NCBI RefSeq assembly: GCF_000328565.1
Contig: NC_019966.1
Span: 5,890,001 to 5,954,000, forward strand
Length of the DNA: 64,000 bases
DNA from: Mycobacterium sp. JS623
Lineage (GTDB): Bacteria > Actinomycetota > Actinomycetes > Mycobacteriales > Mycobacteriaceae
Direction: 5' to 3'
Part shown: piece after piece, positions 1 through 8,604 of the stretch
How positions within the stretch are numbered: the first letter of the stretch is position 1
Layout of the letters: every line of letters starts with the position of its first letter
Position numbers and translations under genes: made by a program
Notes under the pieces: generated by a model
The model's input: the letters and a program-made list of their open reading frames with translations, nothing else
The model's database searches: none
What the model was told of the DNA's origin: nothing

Positions 1-587
1 GGGGCGCCATGGTGGTGTGGCACACCGCGGTATTGCACCCCGACCGCGTGCGGGCGGTCGCGGGCCTGTCCGTTCCGCCCATTCCTCGCGCCCGGTCCCG
101 TCCCACCGAACGCTGGCGGCAGAAGTTCGGTGACGACTTCTACATGCTGCGGTTCCAGGAGCCCGGCGTCGCGGAGGCCGAGATGGAAGCCGACGTGGCT
201 GCGACGATGAGCGGAATGTTCGCCGGGGTGTTGACGGGACGCGCCCCGCTGCCGAACTGGATCAGCGCCGACGAGTTCGACCACTACGTCACCGAGTTCA
301 GCAGGACCGGGTTCACCGGGGCGCTGAACTGGTACCGCAACTACGACCGTAACTGGGAGTCGACGCCGCAGCTCGCCGACGCGAAGATCACGGTGCCCGC
401 CCTGTTCGTCGCCGGCACTGCCGACCCCGTCGGCCCGACGATGAATCCCGCTCGCGCACGTGAACTGGCCACGGGGCCCTATGCCGAAAAGTGGATCGAA
501 GGTGCGGGGCATTGGGTGCAGCAGGAACGCGCCGACGACGTCAACCGAATCCTGCTGGCATTCCTGACCGAAGTGGAGAAGCCATGA
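1..587 (+). CDS. alpha/beta hydrolase (epoxide hydrolase type), C-terminal part
   Basis: The frame is open from the first base, so this is the 3' part of a gene starting upstream. Its first visible codons read Gly-Ala-Met-Val-Val-Trp-His, which follow the nucleophile elbow (usually GHDWG) of epoxide hydrolase and haloalkane dehalogenase-like enzymes. The nucleophile Asp would lie just outside the window. The acid residue is probably the Asp in GTADPVGP and the catalytic His the one in GAGHWVQQE near the C-terminus. These enzymes hydrolyse epoxides or related C-X bonds in the cytosol; the substrate cannot be read. The stop overlaps the next start (ATGA at 584-587), so it is co-transcribed with the oxidoreductases that follow. 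Confidence 0.8.
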   Translation, partial: GAMVVWHTAVLHPDRVRAVAGLSVPPIPRARSRPTERWRQKFGDDFYMLRFQEPGVAEAEMEADVAATMSGMFAGVLTGRAPLPNWISADEFDHYVTEFSRTGFTGALNWYRNYDRNWESTPQLADAKITVPALFVAGTADPVGPTMNPARARELATGPYAEKWIEGAGHWVQQERADDVNRILLAFLTEVEKP

Positions 588-1777
588 CGGGTAAACCGAT
601 GAACTTCGGCGTCTTCATCACACCGTTCCATCCGGTCGGCCAATCCCCCACGGTCGCACTGGAATACGACCTCGACCGCACGGTGGCACTCGACAAACTC
701 GGGTTCGACGAGGTGTGGTTCGGCGAGCACCACTCCGGCGGATACGAACTCATCGCGTGCCCGGAAGTGTTCATCGCCGCAGCCGCCGAGCGAACCAAGC
801 ACATCAGGCTGGGCACCGGTGTGGTGTCGCTGCCGTATCACCATCCGCTGATGGTGGCCGACCGATGGGTGTTGCTCGATCACCTCACCCGCGGACGCGT
901 GATCTTCGGTACCGGACCGGGGGCACTGCCGTCGGACGCGTACATGATGGGGATCGACCCGGTCGAGCAGCGTCGGATGATGCAGGAGTCACTGGAGGCG
1001 ATCCTCGCGCTGTTCCGCGCGGCGCCCGAGGAGCGGATCAGCAGGCACTCCGACTGGTTCACACTGCGCGACGCCCAACTGCACATCCGCCCCTACACCT
1101 GGCCATACCCCGAAATCTCAACGGCGGCAATGATTTCCCCATCCGGCCCGCGGCTGGCCGGCGCGCTGGGCACCTCACTGTTGTCATTGTCGATGTCGGT
1201 GCCAGGAGGATACGCTGCGCTGGAGAACACCTGGGAGGTCGTCACCGACCAGGCCGAGAAGTCCGGTCGCGAAGCGCCCGACCGTGCCGACTGGCGGGTG
1301 CTGTCGATCATGCATCTGGCCGACACCAGGGATCAGGCCATCGACGACTGCACCTACGGGTTGCAGGACTTCGCGAACTATTTCGGCGCAGCCGGCTTTG
1401 TGCCGCTGTCGAATTCCGTTGAGGGAACGCAGTCGCCGCGCGAATTCGTCGCCGAGTATGCGGGCATGGGCAACTGCTGCATCGGCACGCCAGGCGATGC
1501 AGTGACCTACATCCAGGATCTGCTCGACCGGTCCGGCGGCTTCGGCACGTTGCTGCTGCTCGGCCACGACTGGGCGGCACCCGCGGCCACCTACCACTCC
1601 TACGAGCTGTTCGCGCGCGAGGTCATGCCGCACTTCAGGGGTCAGCTCGCTGCGCCGCGCGCGTCGCATGACTGGGCGAAAGGCATGCGCGACAAGCTCC
1701 TTGGCCGCGCCGGCGAGGCCATCGTCAAGGCCATCAACGAGCACACCGACGAACTCAAAGAGCAGGAACAGAACTGA
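584..1777 (+). CDS. LLM-class flavin-dependent monooxygenase
   Basis: A 397-residue protein of the bacterial luciferase-like fold. It starts FGVFITPFHPVG and carries the family stretches FDEVWFGEHHSGG and RLGTGVVSLPYHHP, followed by RVIFGTGPG, which form the FMN or F420 pocket of the TIM barrel. Such enzymes use reduced flavin or F420 to oxidise small organic substrates. The ATG at 584 overlaps the upstream stop and replaces a longer in-frame reading from 491 that would sit inside the hydrolase gene. The ATG of the next gene overlaps this stop at 1777. The hydrolase, monooxygenase and dehydrogenase order suggests a small catabolic operon for a cyclic or terpenoid-like substrate, which is inference only. 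Confidence 0.88.
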   Translation: MTGKPMNFGVFITPFHPVGQSPTVALEYDLDRTVALDKLGFDEVWFGEHHSGGYELIACPEVFIAAAAERTKHIRLGTGVVSLPYHHPLMVADRWVLLDHLTRGRVIFGTGPGALPSDAYMMGIDPVEQRRMMQESLEAILALFRAAPEERISRHSDWFTLRDAQLHIRPYTWPYPEISTAAMISPSGPRLAGALGTSLLSLSMSVPGGYAALENTWEVVTDQAEKSGREAPDRADWRVLSIMHLADTRDQAIDDCTYGLQDFANYFGAAGFVPLSNSVEGTQSPREFVAEYAGMGNCCIGTPGDAVTYIQDLLDRSGGFGTLLLLGHDWAAPAATYHSYELFAREVMPHFRGQLAAPRASHDWAKGMRDKLLGRAGEAIVKAINEHTDELKEQEQN

Positions 1778-2793
1778 TGCGCGCCTCGGTACTTCGCGAG
1801 GGTCGCATGGTGCTGCGTGACGACGTCACGGAGCCGGTGCCCGGCCCCGGTCAGGTGCTCGTCGGCGTGAAGGCGTGCGGAATCTGCGGCTCCGACTTGC
1901 ATTTCGCCAAACACGGCGCGGAAGTCCTCGAACTGAACAACCAGATCGAGGGCTTCGGCGACGGCGGGATGAACATCGATCTGAACCGTGATGTGTTCAT
2001 GGGTCACGAATTCAGCGCCGAGGTGCTCGAAGCCGGACCCGAAACCGAAACCCTGGCGCCGGGCACACTCGTCACGTCGCTGCCGGTGCTGGTGTCGTCC
2101 ACGGGGATCGAACCGATCGTTTACTCCAACAAGACGATTGGCGGCTATGCCGAAAGGATGCTGTTGTCCGCGCCGCTGCTGACGCCCATCCCCAATGGGC
2201 TGGACCCGCGGCACGCCGCGCTGACCGAGCCGATGGCCGTCGGGCTGCACGCGGTGAACAAGTCCGCGATCGAGCGCGCCGAGGCCGCGTTGGTGCTCGG
2301 CTGCGGGCCGATCGGTATCGCGATCATCGCAGCGTTGCGCCACCGCGGCCTGGAAAACATTGTGGCGGCCGACTATTCGGCCCGTCGTCGTGAGCTGGCA
2401 TTGGCGATGGGGGCGACTTCGACAGTCGACCCCGCTGAGGGGTCACCGTTCGACAGCAGCCGCCCTGCGGTGGTGTTCGAAGCGGTCGGCGTGCCGGGCA
2501 TCATCAACGACATCCTGCGCCGCGCGCCGGTCGGCGCTCGTGTGGTGGTGGCGGGCGTGTGCATGCAATCCGACACCATCCATCCGTATTTCGCGATCGC
2601 GAAGCAGATCAACGTGCAGTTCGTGTTGGCCTATGACCCGACAGAGTTCACGGATTGCCTGCGGGCGATCGCCGAGGGCGACATCGACGTGGCAGCGATC
2701 ATCACCGGAGAGGTTGATCTGAGCGGCGTGGGCACCGCATTTGAAGAGCTGGCCCACCCCGATGCGCACTGCAAGATCCTGGTGACTCCCTGA
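1777..2793 (+). CDS. zinc-binding alcohol dehydrogenase (MDR family)
   Basis: A 338-residue medium-chain dehydrogenase/reductase. The catalytic-zinc ligands are visible as the Cys of CGICGSDLH near residue 37 and the His-Glu of MGHEF near residue 70. The nucleotide-binding turn is GCGPIGIA near residue 170. The usual four-cysteine structural-zinc lobe between the GHE motif and the Rossmann fold is absent; that stretch instead reads through VTSLPVLVSS without clustered cysteines. It is the last gene of a run of three with overlapping stops and starts. It probably oxidises an alcohol intermediate of the same pathway with NAD(P). Confidence 0.86.
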   Translation: MRASVLREGRMVLRDDVTEPVPGPGQVLVGVKACGICGSDLHFAKHGAEVLELNNQIEGFGDGGMNIDLNRDVFMGHEFSAEVLEAGPETETLAPGTLVTSLPVLVSSTGIEPIVYSNKTIGGYAERMLLSAPLLTPIPNGLDPRHAALTEPMAVGLHAVNKSAIERAEAALVLGCGPIGIAIIAALRHRGLENIVAADYSARRRELALAMGATSTVDPAEGSPFDSSRPAVVFEAVGVPGIINDILRRAPVGARVVVAGVCMQSDTIHPYFAIAKQINVQFVLAYDPTEFTDCLRAIAEGDIDVAAIITGEVDLSGVGTAFEELAHPDAHCKILVTP

Positions 2794-2809
2794 AGGTAGG
2801 GTGCGTGGC

Positions 2810-3526
2810 ATGCTCACCCGTTTCCTTCTTCTCGCCGCGGCGGGGCTTGCCGCCGTTGGTCTCTCGGCCTGCGACTCTTCGTCGGGCCCGACGGCCACCG
2901 GCGACAAGGACACCCGTCAGGTTACGGTCGTCGGCGCGGGTCAGGTGCAGGGCACACCGGACAGGCTGACGGTCAACGCGTCGATCGAGTTCGTCGCACC
3001 CGACGTCAGCGGCGCGATGAACCAGACCAGTGACCGCCAGCGGGCCGTCATCGATGCGTTGGTTGGCGCCGGCATCGACCGCAAGGACATCAGCACCTCG
3101 CAGGTGAGCCTTCAGCCGCAGTTCGCGGGCGGTGACAGCACGACGATTATCGGCTACCGCGCGACCAATTCGATTGACGTGAAGATCCGCAAGCTCGACA
3201 GCGCGTCGCAGGCGGTGTCGTTGGTCGTCAGCACCGGCGGTGACGCCACGCGGATCAACTCGGTGAACTATTCGATCGAGGACGACTCGCAGCTTGTGAA
3301 GGACGCCCGGGCGCGGGCGTTCAACGACGCCAAGGACCGCGCCCAGCAGTACGCGGAGCTGTCCGGGCTGAAGCTTGGCAAGGTTCTCTCGATCACGGAG
3401 TCGGGCGGATCGACACCACCGGCGCCGGTGCCCAACTTCAAGGGTGCCGAGATGGCCGCCGTGCCGCTGGAGCCCGGCCAGCAGACGGTCGGGTTCTCGG
3501 TGACGGTGATCTTCGAGCTCACCTAG
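2810..3526 (+). CDS. SIMPL-domain (DUF541) lipoprotein
   Basis: A 238-residue exported lipoprotein. The N-terminus is a short positively charged and hydrophobic signal ending in the lipobox LSAC, so the mature protein starts at Cys and is lipid-anchored outside the membrane. The rest is a SIMPL (DUF541) domain, recognisable from VVGAGQVQGTPDRLTV, the ISTSQVSLQP strand and the closing VGFSVTVIFEL. ATG 2810 follows GGTAGGG at about 8 nt; an upstream GTG at 2801 is possible. The function of SIMPL proteins is largely unknown; some bacterial members are oxidative-stress linked. Confidence 0.85.
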   Translation: MLTRFLLLAAAGLAAVGLSACDSSSGPTATGDKDTRQVTVVGAGQVQGTPDRLTVNASIEFVAPDVSGAMNQTSDRQRAVIDALVGAGIDRKDISTSQVSLQPQFAGGDSTTIIGYRATNSIDVKIRKLDSASQAVSLVVSTGGDATRINSVNYSIEDDSQLVKDARARAFNDAKDRAQQYAELSGLKLGKVLSITESGGSTPPAPVPNFKGAEMAAVPLEPGQQTVGFSVTVIFELT

Positions 3527-3533
3527 ATTTCGC

Positions 3534-3637
3534 CGAGCGTGCATTGCCTGCATACGACACGCCGGGAAAAGTCGGCACATTGCGCACCGTCGCGCCGCGT
3601 CGAGCGTGCGCAAAATGTCCGCTAACGGTGGCGTGTC
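3534..3637. repeat. intergenic repeat pair with inverted arms
   Basis: Between two convergent genes the 9-mer CGAGCGTGC occurs at 3534-3542 and again at 3601-3609. An 8-bp inverted pair GACACGCC (3556-3563) and GGCGTGTC (3630-3637) lies alongside. The placement suggests a small dispersed mycobacterial repeat or a bidirectional transcript end. No T-tract follows. Confidence 0.45.
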
Positions 3638-3670
3638 GGCGTGCAGACGCGCACGGTCGCGGTAGTTGGG

Positions 3671-5893
3671 TCAGGCCGGTGCGAGGACGACCGGGATGCC
3701 GTTGAGCACTGCGGTGCCCGACAGCGGGTCGAGCTGACCGCCATCGTTGAGCTGGTTGACGTTGACGCCCGGCTGGTCGGCGGCCACACCCTGCCGGGTT
3801 CCGCCACGGTCGTGGCCCCAGCCGTGCGGCAGCGAAACGACGCCGCGACGCATGCCAGGGTCCAGTTCGATCGGCGCGACCAGATCACCGCCAGGACCCT
3901 TGATCGAGGCGTTGTCCGTCAGCCCAAGCGCTGCGGCATCGTCGGGATGGATCTGCAGCGTGCAGCGGTTCGTGCCGCCCGCGAGCGCAGGCACGTTGTG
4001 CATCCAGCTGTTGTTTGACCGCAGGTGTCTGCGACCGATCAACACGAAGCCGTCGTCGGCGCGGCCGAGCGAATCCTGCAGCCTCGCGGCGTCGGCGATC
4101 AGCGGCTCGGGCGCGAGTTCGATTCGGCCCGAACGTGTTTTGAGCACCTCGGGAATCCTGGGTTGCAGTGGGCCGAAGTCGATGCCGTGGGGCGCTGCCT
4201 TCAACTGCTCCAGCGTCAGGCCATCGGGGTTGGTGCCGAACGCATCTCCGTACGGGCCGAGCCGAAGCATCATGTCGAGACGGCGTTCATATCCGGGACC
4301 ATCGATCAGCATCGCCGTCAGTTCGTCGACCGCACGCCCGGCAACCGGTGAATTCTGGTCGGCGGTTTCCTTTTGGAGCGTCGTCGCGATGACCTGATCG
4401 TCCACCAACGCAGGGTCGGCCTGATAGCCGATGCCGTAGAGGATCAGCGCGAGACGCGACAAGATCTCGGGCTCGTCGGGTCGGCCGTCTGACGGCAGCG
4501 CGGGCGGCGAATACCGCGCATTGTTGCGCACCGCAAGGTTATTCAGCGCGAAGTCGAAATGGCCGGCCTGCGACGGAGGCGGCGGCGGCAGGATCACGTC
4601 GGCGTGCCGAGTCGTCTCGTTGAGATACGGGTCGATGCTGACCATGAAATCGACGCTGTCGAGCGCCCGGTCGAGTCGATCACCGTCGGGCGCCGACAGC
4701 ACGGGGTTGCCGGCGATCGTGATCATCGCCTTGATCTGTCCTTCGCCGGGAGTGTCGATCTCCTCGGCGAGCGCGGCGGCAGGCAGCTCCGCGAGCACTT
4801 CGGGATAGCCGGACACCCGGCTGTGCCAGCGGCCCGTGACAAAGCCCTTGCCGGGGCCGGCGGGTCGCGGCGCGGGCATCGCCGCGCCAAGCGGGAACAT
4901 CGCGCCGCCCGGGCGGTCGAGATTCCCGGTCAAGATATTGATGACGTCGACGAGCCAGCTGCCGATGGTGCCGAATTCGACTGTGGACGTGCCGATTCGG
5001 CCATACACCGCCGCCGAAGGCGCAGCAGCGATCTCACGCGCCAGGGCCCGGATTTCGTCAGCCGGTACACCGCAGTGCGCGGCAACGCTCTCCGGCGAGA
5101 ACCCGCCCGCGAGCTCCCGGAGTTGTTCGAGGCCGTTGACGTGCTCGGCGACTCCGCCGAGATCCGGTGCGAAAAGGCCTTCTTCGAACAAGGTGTGCAC
5201 GACCCCGAACAGCAGCGCGGCATCGGTGCCAGGCCGCGGTGCGATATGACGATCCGCGAGCGCGGCGGTGCGGGTGCGGGCCGGATCGATGACGGTGAGC
5301 TTGCCGCCGCGCTTGCGCAACGCCCGCAGCTTGCCCGGGAAGTCCGCCGCGGTGGCCAAACTACCGTTGGACACAAGGGGATTCGCGCCGATGATCACCA
5401 GATAGTCCGTGCGGTCAAGGTCCGGCACAGTGAATGCGACGGGGCTGCCGAACATGTAGCCCAAAGCGACATGTTTGGGCATCTGGTCCAGCGTGCTGGC
5501 GCTGTACGCGTGGCGGGTTTTCAGCGCCCGGATGATCAACGGTCCATACAGGGCGCCCGCGATGGTGTGGGCGTTCGGATTGCCGAGGTACACGCCGACC
5601 GACGCTGCGCCGTGATCGTTGATGACCCCGCCCAGCCGCTCGGCGACGACTGCGTACGCCTCGTCCCAGGTGGCTTCGGTCAGTTCGCCGTCACGACGGA
5701 CCAGCGGCCCCGTGAGCCGATCGGGGTCGTTGTCGAGTTCAGCGAAGCTGGCGCCCTTCGGGCAGATGAACCCGTGGCTGAAGATGTCCTCGCGGTCGCC
5801 GCGGGCGCCGGTGACCCGGCCGTCGTCGATGGTGAGCGTCAGGCCGCAAGTGGCCTCGCACAAGGGGCAGATCCGCAGGGCTGTCTGGGTCAT
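3671..5893 (-). CDS. molybdopterin-dependent oxidoreductase (formate dehydrogenase/nitrate reductase superfamily)
   Basis: A 740-residue enzyme of the DMSO-reductase superfamily. The N-terminus has the [4Fe-4S] pattern Cys9-x2-Cys12-x3-Cys16 and Cys44 in FICPKG. Long molybdopterin-binding domains follow (DYLVIIGANPLVSNG, MVSIDPYLNETTRHADVILP), and a C-terminal dinucleotide-binding domain ends in LPHGWGHDRGG. No twin-arginine signal is present, so it should be cytoplasmic. ATG 5893 (MTQTALR) is preceded by GAGG; reading further upstream would run through hpt. It resembles M. tuberculosis Rv0197 as I remember it. The electron donor and substrate are unknown, and no formate dehydrogenase or nitrate reductase partner subunits are adjacent. 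Confidence 0.85.
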   Translation of the reverse strand: MTQTALRICPLCEATCGLTLTIDDGRVTGARGDREDIFSHGFICPKGASFAELDNDPDRLTGPLVRRDGELTEATWDEAYAVVAERLGGVINDHGAASVGVYLGNPNAHTIAGALYGPLIIRALKTRHAYSASTLDQMPKHVALGYMFGSPVAFTVPDLDRTDYLVIIGANPLVSNGSLATAADFPGKLRALRKRGGKLTVIDPARTRTAALADRHIAPRPGTDAALLFGVVHTLFEEGLFAPDLGGVAEHVNGLEQLRELAGGFSPESVAAHCGVPADEIRALAREIAAAPSAAVYGRIGTSTVEFGTIGSWLVDVINILTGNLDRPGGAMFPLGAAMPAPRPAGPGKGFVTGRWHSRVSGYPEVLAELPAAALAEEIDTPGEGQIKAMITIAGNPVLSAPDGDRLDRALDSVDFMVSIDPYLNETTRHADVILPPPPPSQAGHFDFALNNLAVRNNARYSPPALPSDGRPDEPEILSRLALILYGIGYQADPALVDDQVIATTLQKETADQNSPVAGRAVDELTAMLIDGPGYERRLDMMLRLGPYGDAFGTNPDGLTLEQLKAAPHGIDFGPLQPRIPEVLKTRSGRIELAPEPLIADAARLQDSLGRADDGFVLIGRRHLRSNNSWMHNVPALAGGTNRCTLQIHPDDAAALGLTDNASIKGPGGDLVAPIELDPGMRRGVVSLPHGWGHDRGGTRQGVAADQPGVNVNQLNDGGQLDPLSGTAVLNGIPVVLAPA

Positions 5894-5966
5894 GTCCCTC
5901 ATCTTGCGCCGGGGTCCACCGGTCGCGCCATTACGGGGTAGGTAGTTGACGCGTCTCGCACTTTCA

Positions 5967-5988
5967 CGCCCCAACGTGAGTTTGGGCG
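5967..5988. repeat. 22-bp hairpin repeat, copy 1
   Basis: Arms CGCCCCAAC (5967-5975) and GTTTGGGCG (5980-5988) around the loop GTGA form a 9-bp stem with one mismatch. A second, perfect copy with the same loop lies at 62420-62441. It sits just after the hpt stop on the minus strand and may act as a transcription terminator for hpt. Confidence 0.55.
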
Positions 5989-5996
5989 CCAGGGAG

Positions 5997-6605
5997 TTAC
6001 TCCTGCTCGTACACCTTGGGGTCGAGCGTGCCGATATACGGCAGGTCGCGGTAGCGCTCGGCGTAGTCCAGGCCGTAGCCCACCACGAACTCGTTGGGAA
6101 TGTCGAAGCCGACATACGCGATGTCGACATCGGCGCGCACCGCGTCGGGCTTGCGCAGCAGCGTGCAAACCCGAAGCGACCGCGGGCGCCGCGTCGCCAG
6201 GTTGCGCAGCAGCCACGACAACGTCAGCCCGGAGTCGACGACATCCTCGACGATCAGCACGTCGCGGTCGTTGATGTCGCGGTCGAGGTCCTTGAGGATG
6301 CGCACCACACCCGACGACGATGTCGACGAGCCGTAGGAGCTGACCGCCATGAACTCCAGCTGCGTTGGCACGGGTATCGCCCGCGCCAGGTCGGTGACGA
6401 AGAACACCGCGCCCTTGAGCACGGTGATGAGGAGCAGATCCTGGGAGTTCTCGGCGATCGCGTCGCGGTAGTCCGCGCCCAGCTGTGCGCCGAGTTCGGC
6501 GACCTTGTCCTGGATCGCCTGTGATGAGAGCAACACCGACTTGATGTCGCCTGGGTACAGCTCGGCAGGTTGCTCAGCCACGTCCACAGCGTGCCATATC
6601 TTCAC
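5997..6605 (-). CDS. hpt: hypoxanthine-guanine phosphoribosyltransferase
   Basis: Purine salvage enzyme that joins hypoxanthine or guanine to PRPP to form IMP or GMP. The body, from [13 protein letters not shown] onward, is clearly Hpt. The PRPP loop is [18 protein letters not shown], the flexible-loop serine-tyrosine region is [13 protein letters not shown], and the base-binding end is [21 protein letters not shown] 6605 overlaps the tilS stop (GTGA) and gives 202 residues; a GTG at 6587 is an alternative. It follows tilS directly, the usual actinobacterial arrangement. Confidence 0.93.
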   Translation of the reverse strand: MKIWHAVDVAEQPAELYPGDIKSVLLSSQAIQDKVAELGAQLGADYRDAIAENSQDLLLITVLKGAVFFVTDLARAIPVPTQLEFMAVSSYGSSTSSSGVVRILKDLDRDINDRDVLIVEDVVDSGLTLSWLLRNLATRRPRSLRVCTLLRKPDAVRADVDIAYVGFDIPNEFVVGYGLDYAERYRDLPYIGTLDPKVYEQE

Positions 6606-7564
6606 ACCGGCTCGGTGTGCAGCGTCAGCATCCCGTCGCGGCGCCCCGCGATCAGACGCTGGCTTCGCAGCGGCGAACCGACGGCAACGCCGCCCTGACC
6701 GCGCCACGCGGTGACGAGGGTGTCCACCCCGCGGATCTGTTTGTCCGTAAGCCCGCTGGCGCCGCCGGCGAGAAGCCAGCCCCGAATCACCCTGCGTCGG
6801 ACCGCCTCCGGCAACGACGCCAACCGTGCGGTATCGAGAACCCCGCCCCCGCCGACCTCGGCCAGCGCTTGGGCGGCCAGAGAATCGAGCGTCTCGGTAT
6901 CTTCGCGCAGCGCGGTCGCGGTCCGTGCCAGCGCCTCGGCCACCCCGCCGCCGAGCACCTCCTCGAGCAGTGGCAGCACCTCGGTGCGCAGCCGCGTGCG
7001 GGTGTACCGGCGATCAGCGTTGTGCGGGTCCTGCCACGGCGTGAGGCCCAGCTCCTCGCAGGCGGCATGCGTGACTGCGCGACGAACGCCTAGCAGCGGG
7101 CGGTACCACGTCGGATCACACGCCCGCATACCCGCGATGGACCGCGCGCCCGAACCACGGCCCAACCCGAGTAGCACCGTCTCGGCCTGGTCGTCGAGAG
7201 TATGTGCGAGCAGCACCGGCGCGTCACCGCGGGCATCCCGGAGCGCTTGATAGCGAGCCGTGCGCGCGGCCGCCTCCGGTCCACCTTGAGTGCCGACGTC
7301 AACGCAAAGCACTTGTGCATCAACGCACCCCAGCGACAGCGCCTGGTCGCGGGCCGTCGCGGCCACCCGACCGGACTCGGACTGCAACCGGTGGTCGACG
7401 ATCAGCGCGACGGTCGGCTTGGCCGCGGCCGCCACGGCCGTGAGCGCCAGCGAATCCGCACCGCCGGACAAGGCCACACACCAGCGTTCGTCACCTCCGG
7501 CATGCTCGCTGACGAACGCGGCCAAGGCCGCGGTCAGCGTCGCTACAGCACCCTGTCGATCCAT
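6602..7564 (-). CDS. tilS: tRNA(Ile)-lysidine synthase
   Basis: A 320-residue N-type ATP pyrophosphatase that converts cytidine-34 of the CAU-anticodon isoleucine tRNA to lysidine, allowing AUA decoding. The P-loop SGGADS is at residues 33-38. The second conserved block [22 protein letters not shown] and the [15 protein letters not shown] segment are diagnostic. It starts 22 nt inside the upstream metalloprotease gene and ends overlapping hpt, so the three genes are translationally coupled. Confidence 0.93.
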   Translation of the reverse strand: MDRQGAVATLTAALAAFVSEHAGGDERWCVALSGGADSLALTAVAAAAKPTVALIVDHRLQSESGRVAATARDQALSLGCVDAQVLCVDVGTQGGPEAAARTARYQALRDARGDAPVLLAHTLDDQAETVLLGLGRGSGARSIAGMRACDPTWYRPLLGVRRAVTHAACEELGLTPWQDPHNADRRYTRTRLRTEVLPLLEEVLGGGVAEALARTATALREDTETLDSLAAQALAEVGGGGVLDTARLASLPEAVRRRVIRGWLLAGGASGLTDKQIRGVDTLVTAWRGQGGVAVGSPLRSQRLIAGRRDGMLTLHTEPV

Positions 7565-8604
7565 CGCTGTGGCACATCGATTTCGGTTGGCAGCGGCAGA
7601 GTTTCGGGACTGGTCCAGACGGTGTTGAACGCGGCCATCCCGACCCGGCCGACGACATGGTCGACGAACGCCTTGCCGCGGGTGTACTGGCTGAGCTTGG
7701 CGTCGAACCCGAGCAGCGCCCGCACGATGCGCTGCAGCGGCGGCTGCTTGCGTTTGCGTCGCTCGTCGAACCGACGCCGAATCGTGCTGACCGTCGGCAC
7801 CACCGCGGGGCCCACCGCGTCCATCACGTGATCGGCGTGCCCTTCCAGCAGCGTGCCGAGCACCAGCAACTGATCGAGCGCTTGGCGTTGCGGCTCGGAC
7901 TGCACTGCGCGAAGCAAGCCGAGCACCCCAGCCGAATTCGGTTCCGGTGCAACGCCATCGCGCTTGTTGCGAACGATCTCGGTCAGTCGACCAACCACCT
8001 CGGAGATGTCCTCACCGCCGTCCTCCGTCAGCACAGCAAGCGACTGCGACATGTGGTTGGCCAGCCAGGGATTGGCCCGGAACTGAACCCGGTGGGTGAC
8101 CTCGTGCAAACACACCCACAGCCTGAAATCGGCTGGCAATACCCGCAGTTGACGCTCGACGGCGATCACGTTCGGATACACCAGCAGCAGCTCACCGCCG
8201 TTCAGGCCGAACGGGTCGTATTGGCCGAGGATCCCCGACGAGATGAACGCCAGCACCGCACCGGTCTGCGCGCCAGTGATGCGGCCCATCATGAGGCGCG
8301 GCGACGCACCGTCATCTTCCAAGCCGCCCGTCATCACCCGCATGGATTGCGTTGCGGCGCGGATCCATTCGACACGATCAACGACGCGAGCCTCGGGAAT
8401 CTCGCCGCCCTCGATCAGCCCGGTCACCTCGCGCACCGGCAACTCGGCCGTGCGTGACGCCTCGGCCAGCTGATCGACGACCTGTCGGTGGGTGTAATCG
8501 GTGGCGGCGGGCCCGGGCCGGACCAGTTTGGCGCCGACGGTCGCGGCGAACTGCCAGTCGACGGCGCGGCCGACGGTGAGCTTGGGCCTCGTTGACGGGC
8601 TCAT
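7543..8604 (-). CDS. zinc-dependent metalloprotease (DUF2342 family)
   Basis: A 353-residue protein with HEVTH at residues 167-171, the HExxH zinc motif of the actinobacterial family often annotated as coenzyme-F420 biosynthesis associated. A conserved block GILGQYDPFG precedes the motif and VQFRANPWLANHM follows. No signal peptide is seen. ATG 8604 overlaps the dacB stop (ATGA), which rules out a start five codons further upstream. The order dacB, this gene, tilS, hpt matches M. tuberculosis Rv3627c-Rv3624c as I recall it. The substrate is unknown. Confidence 0.85.
   Translation of the reverse strand: MSPSTRPKLTVGRAVDWQFAATVGAKLVRPGPAATDYTHRQVVDQLAEASRTAELPVREVTGLIEGGEIPEARVVDRVEWIRAATQSMRVMTGGLEDDGASPRLMMGRITGAQTGAVLAFISSGILGQYDPFGLNGGELLLVYPNVIAVERQLRVLPADFRLWVCLHEVTHRVQFRANPWLANHMSQSLAVLTEDGGEDISEVVGRLTEIVRNKRDGVAPEPNSAGVLGLLRAVQSEPQRQALDQLLVLGTLLEGHADHVMDAVGPAVVPTVSTIRRRFDERRKRKQPPLQRIVRALLGFDAKLSQYTRGKAFVDHVVGRVGMAAFNTVWTSPETLPLPTEIDVPQRWIDRVL

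Noticed and set aside
4559..5941. 460-residue plus-strand reading frame opposite the molybdopterin oxidoreductase
   Set aside because: Arg/Ala/Gly-rich antisense frame with no domain; the opposite strand encodes a complete iron-sulphur molybdoenzyme.
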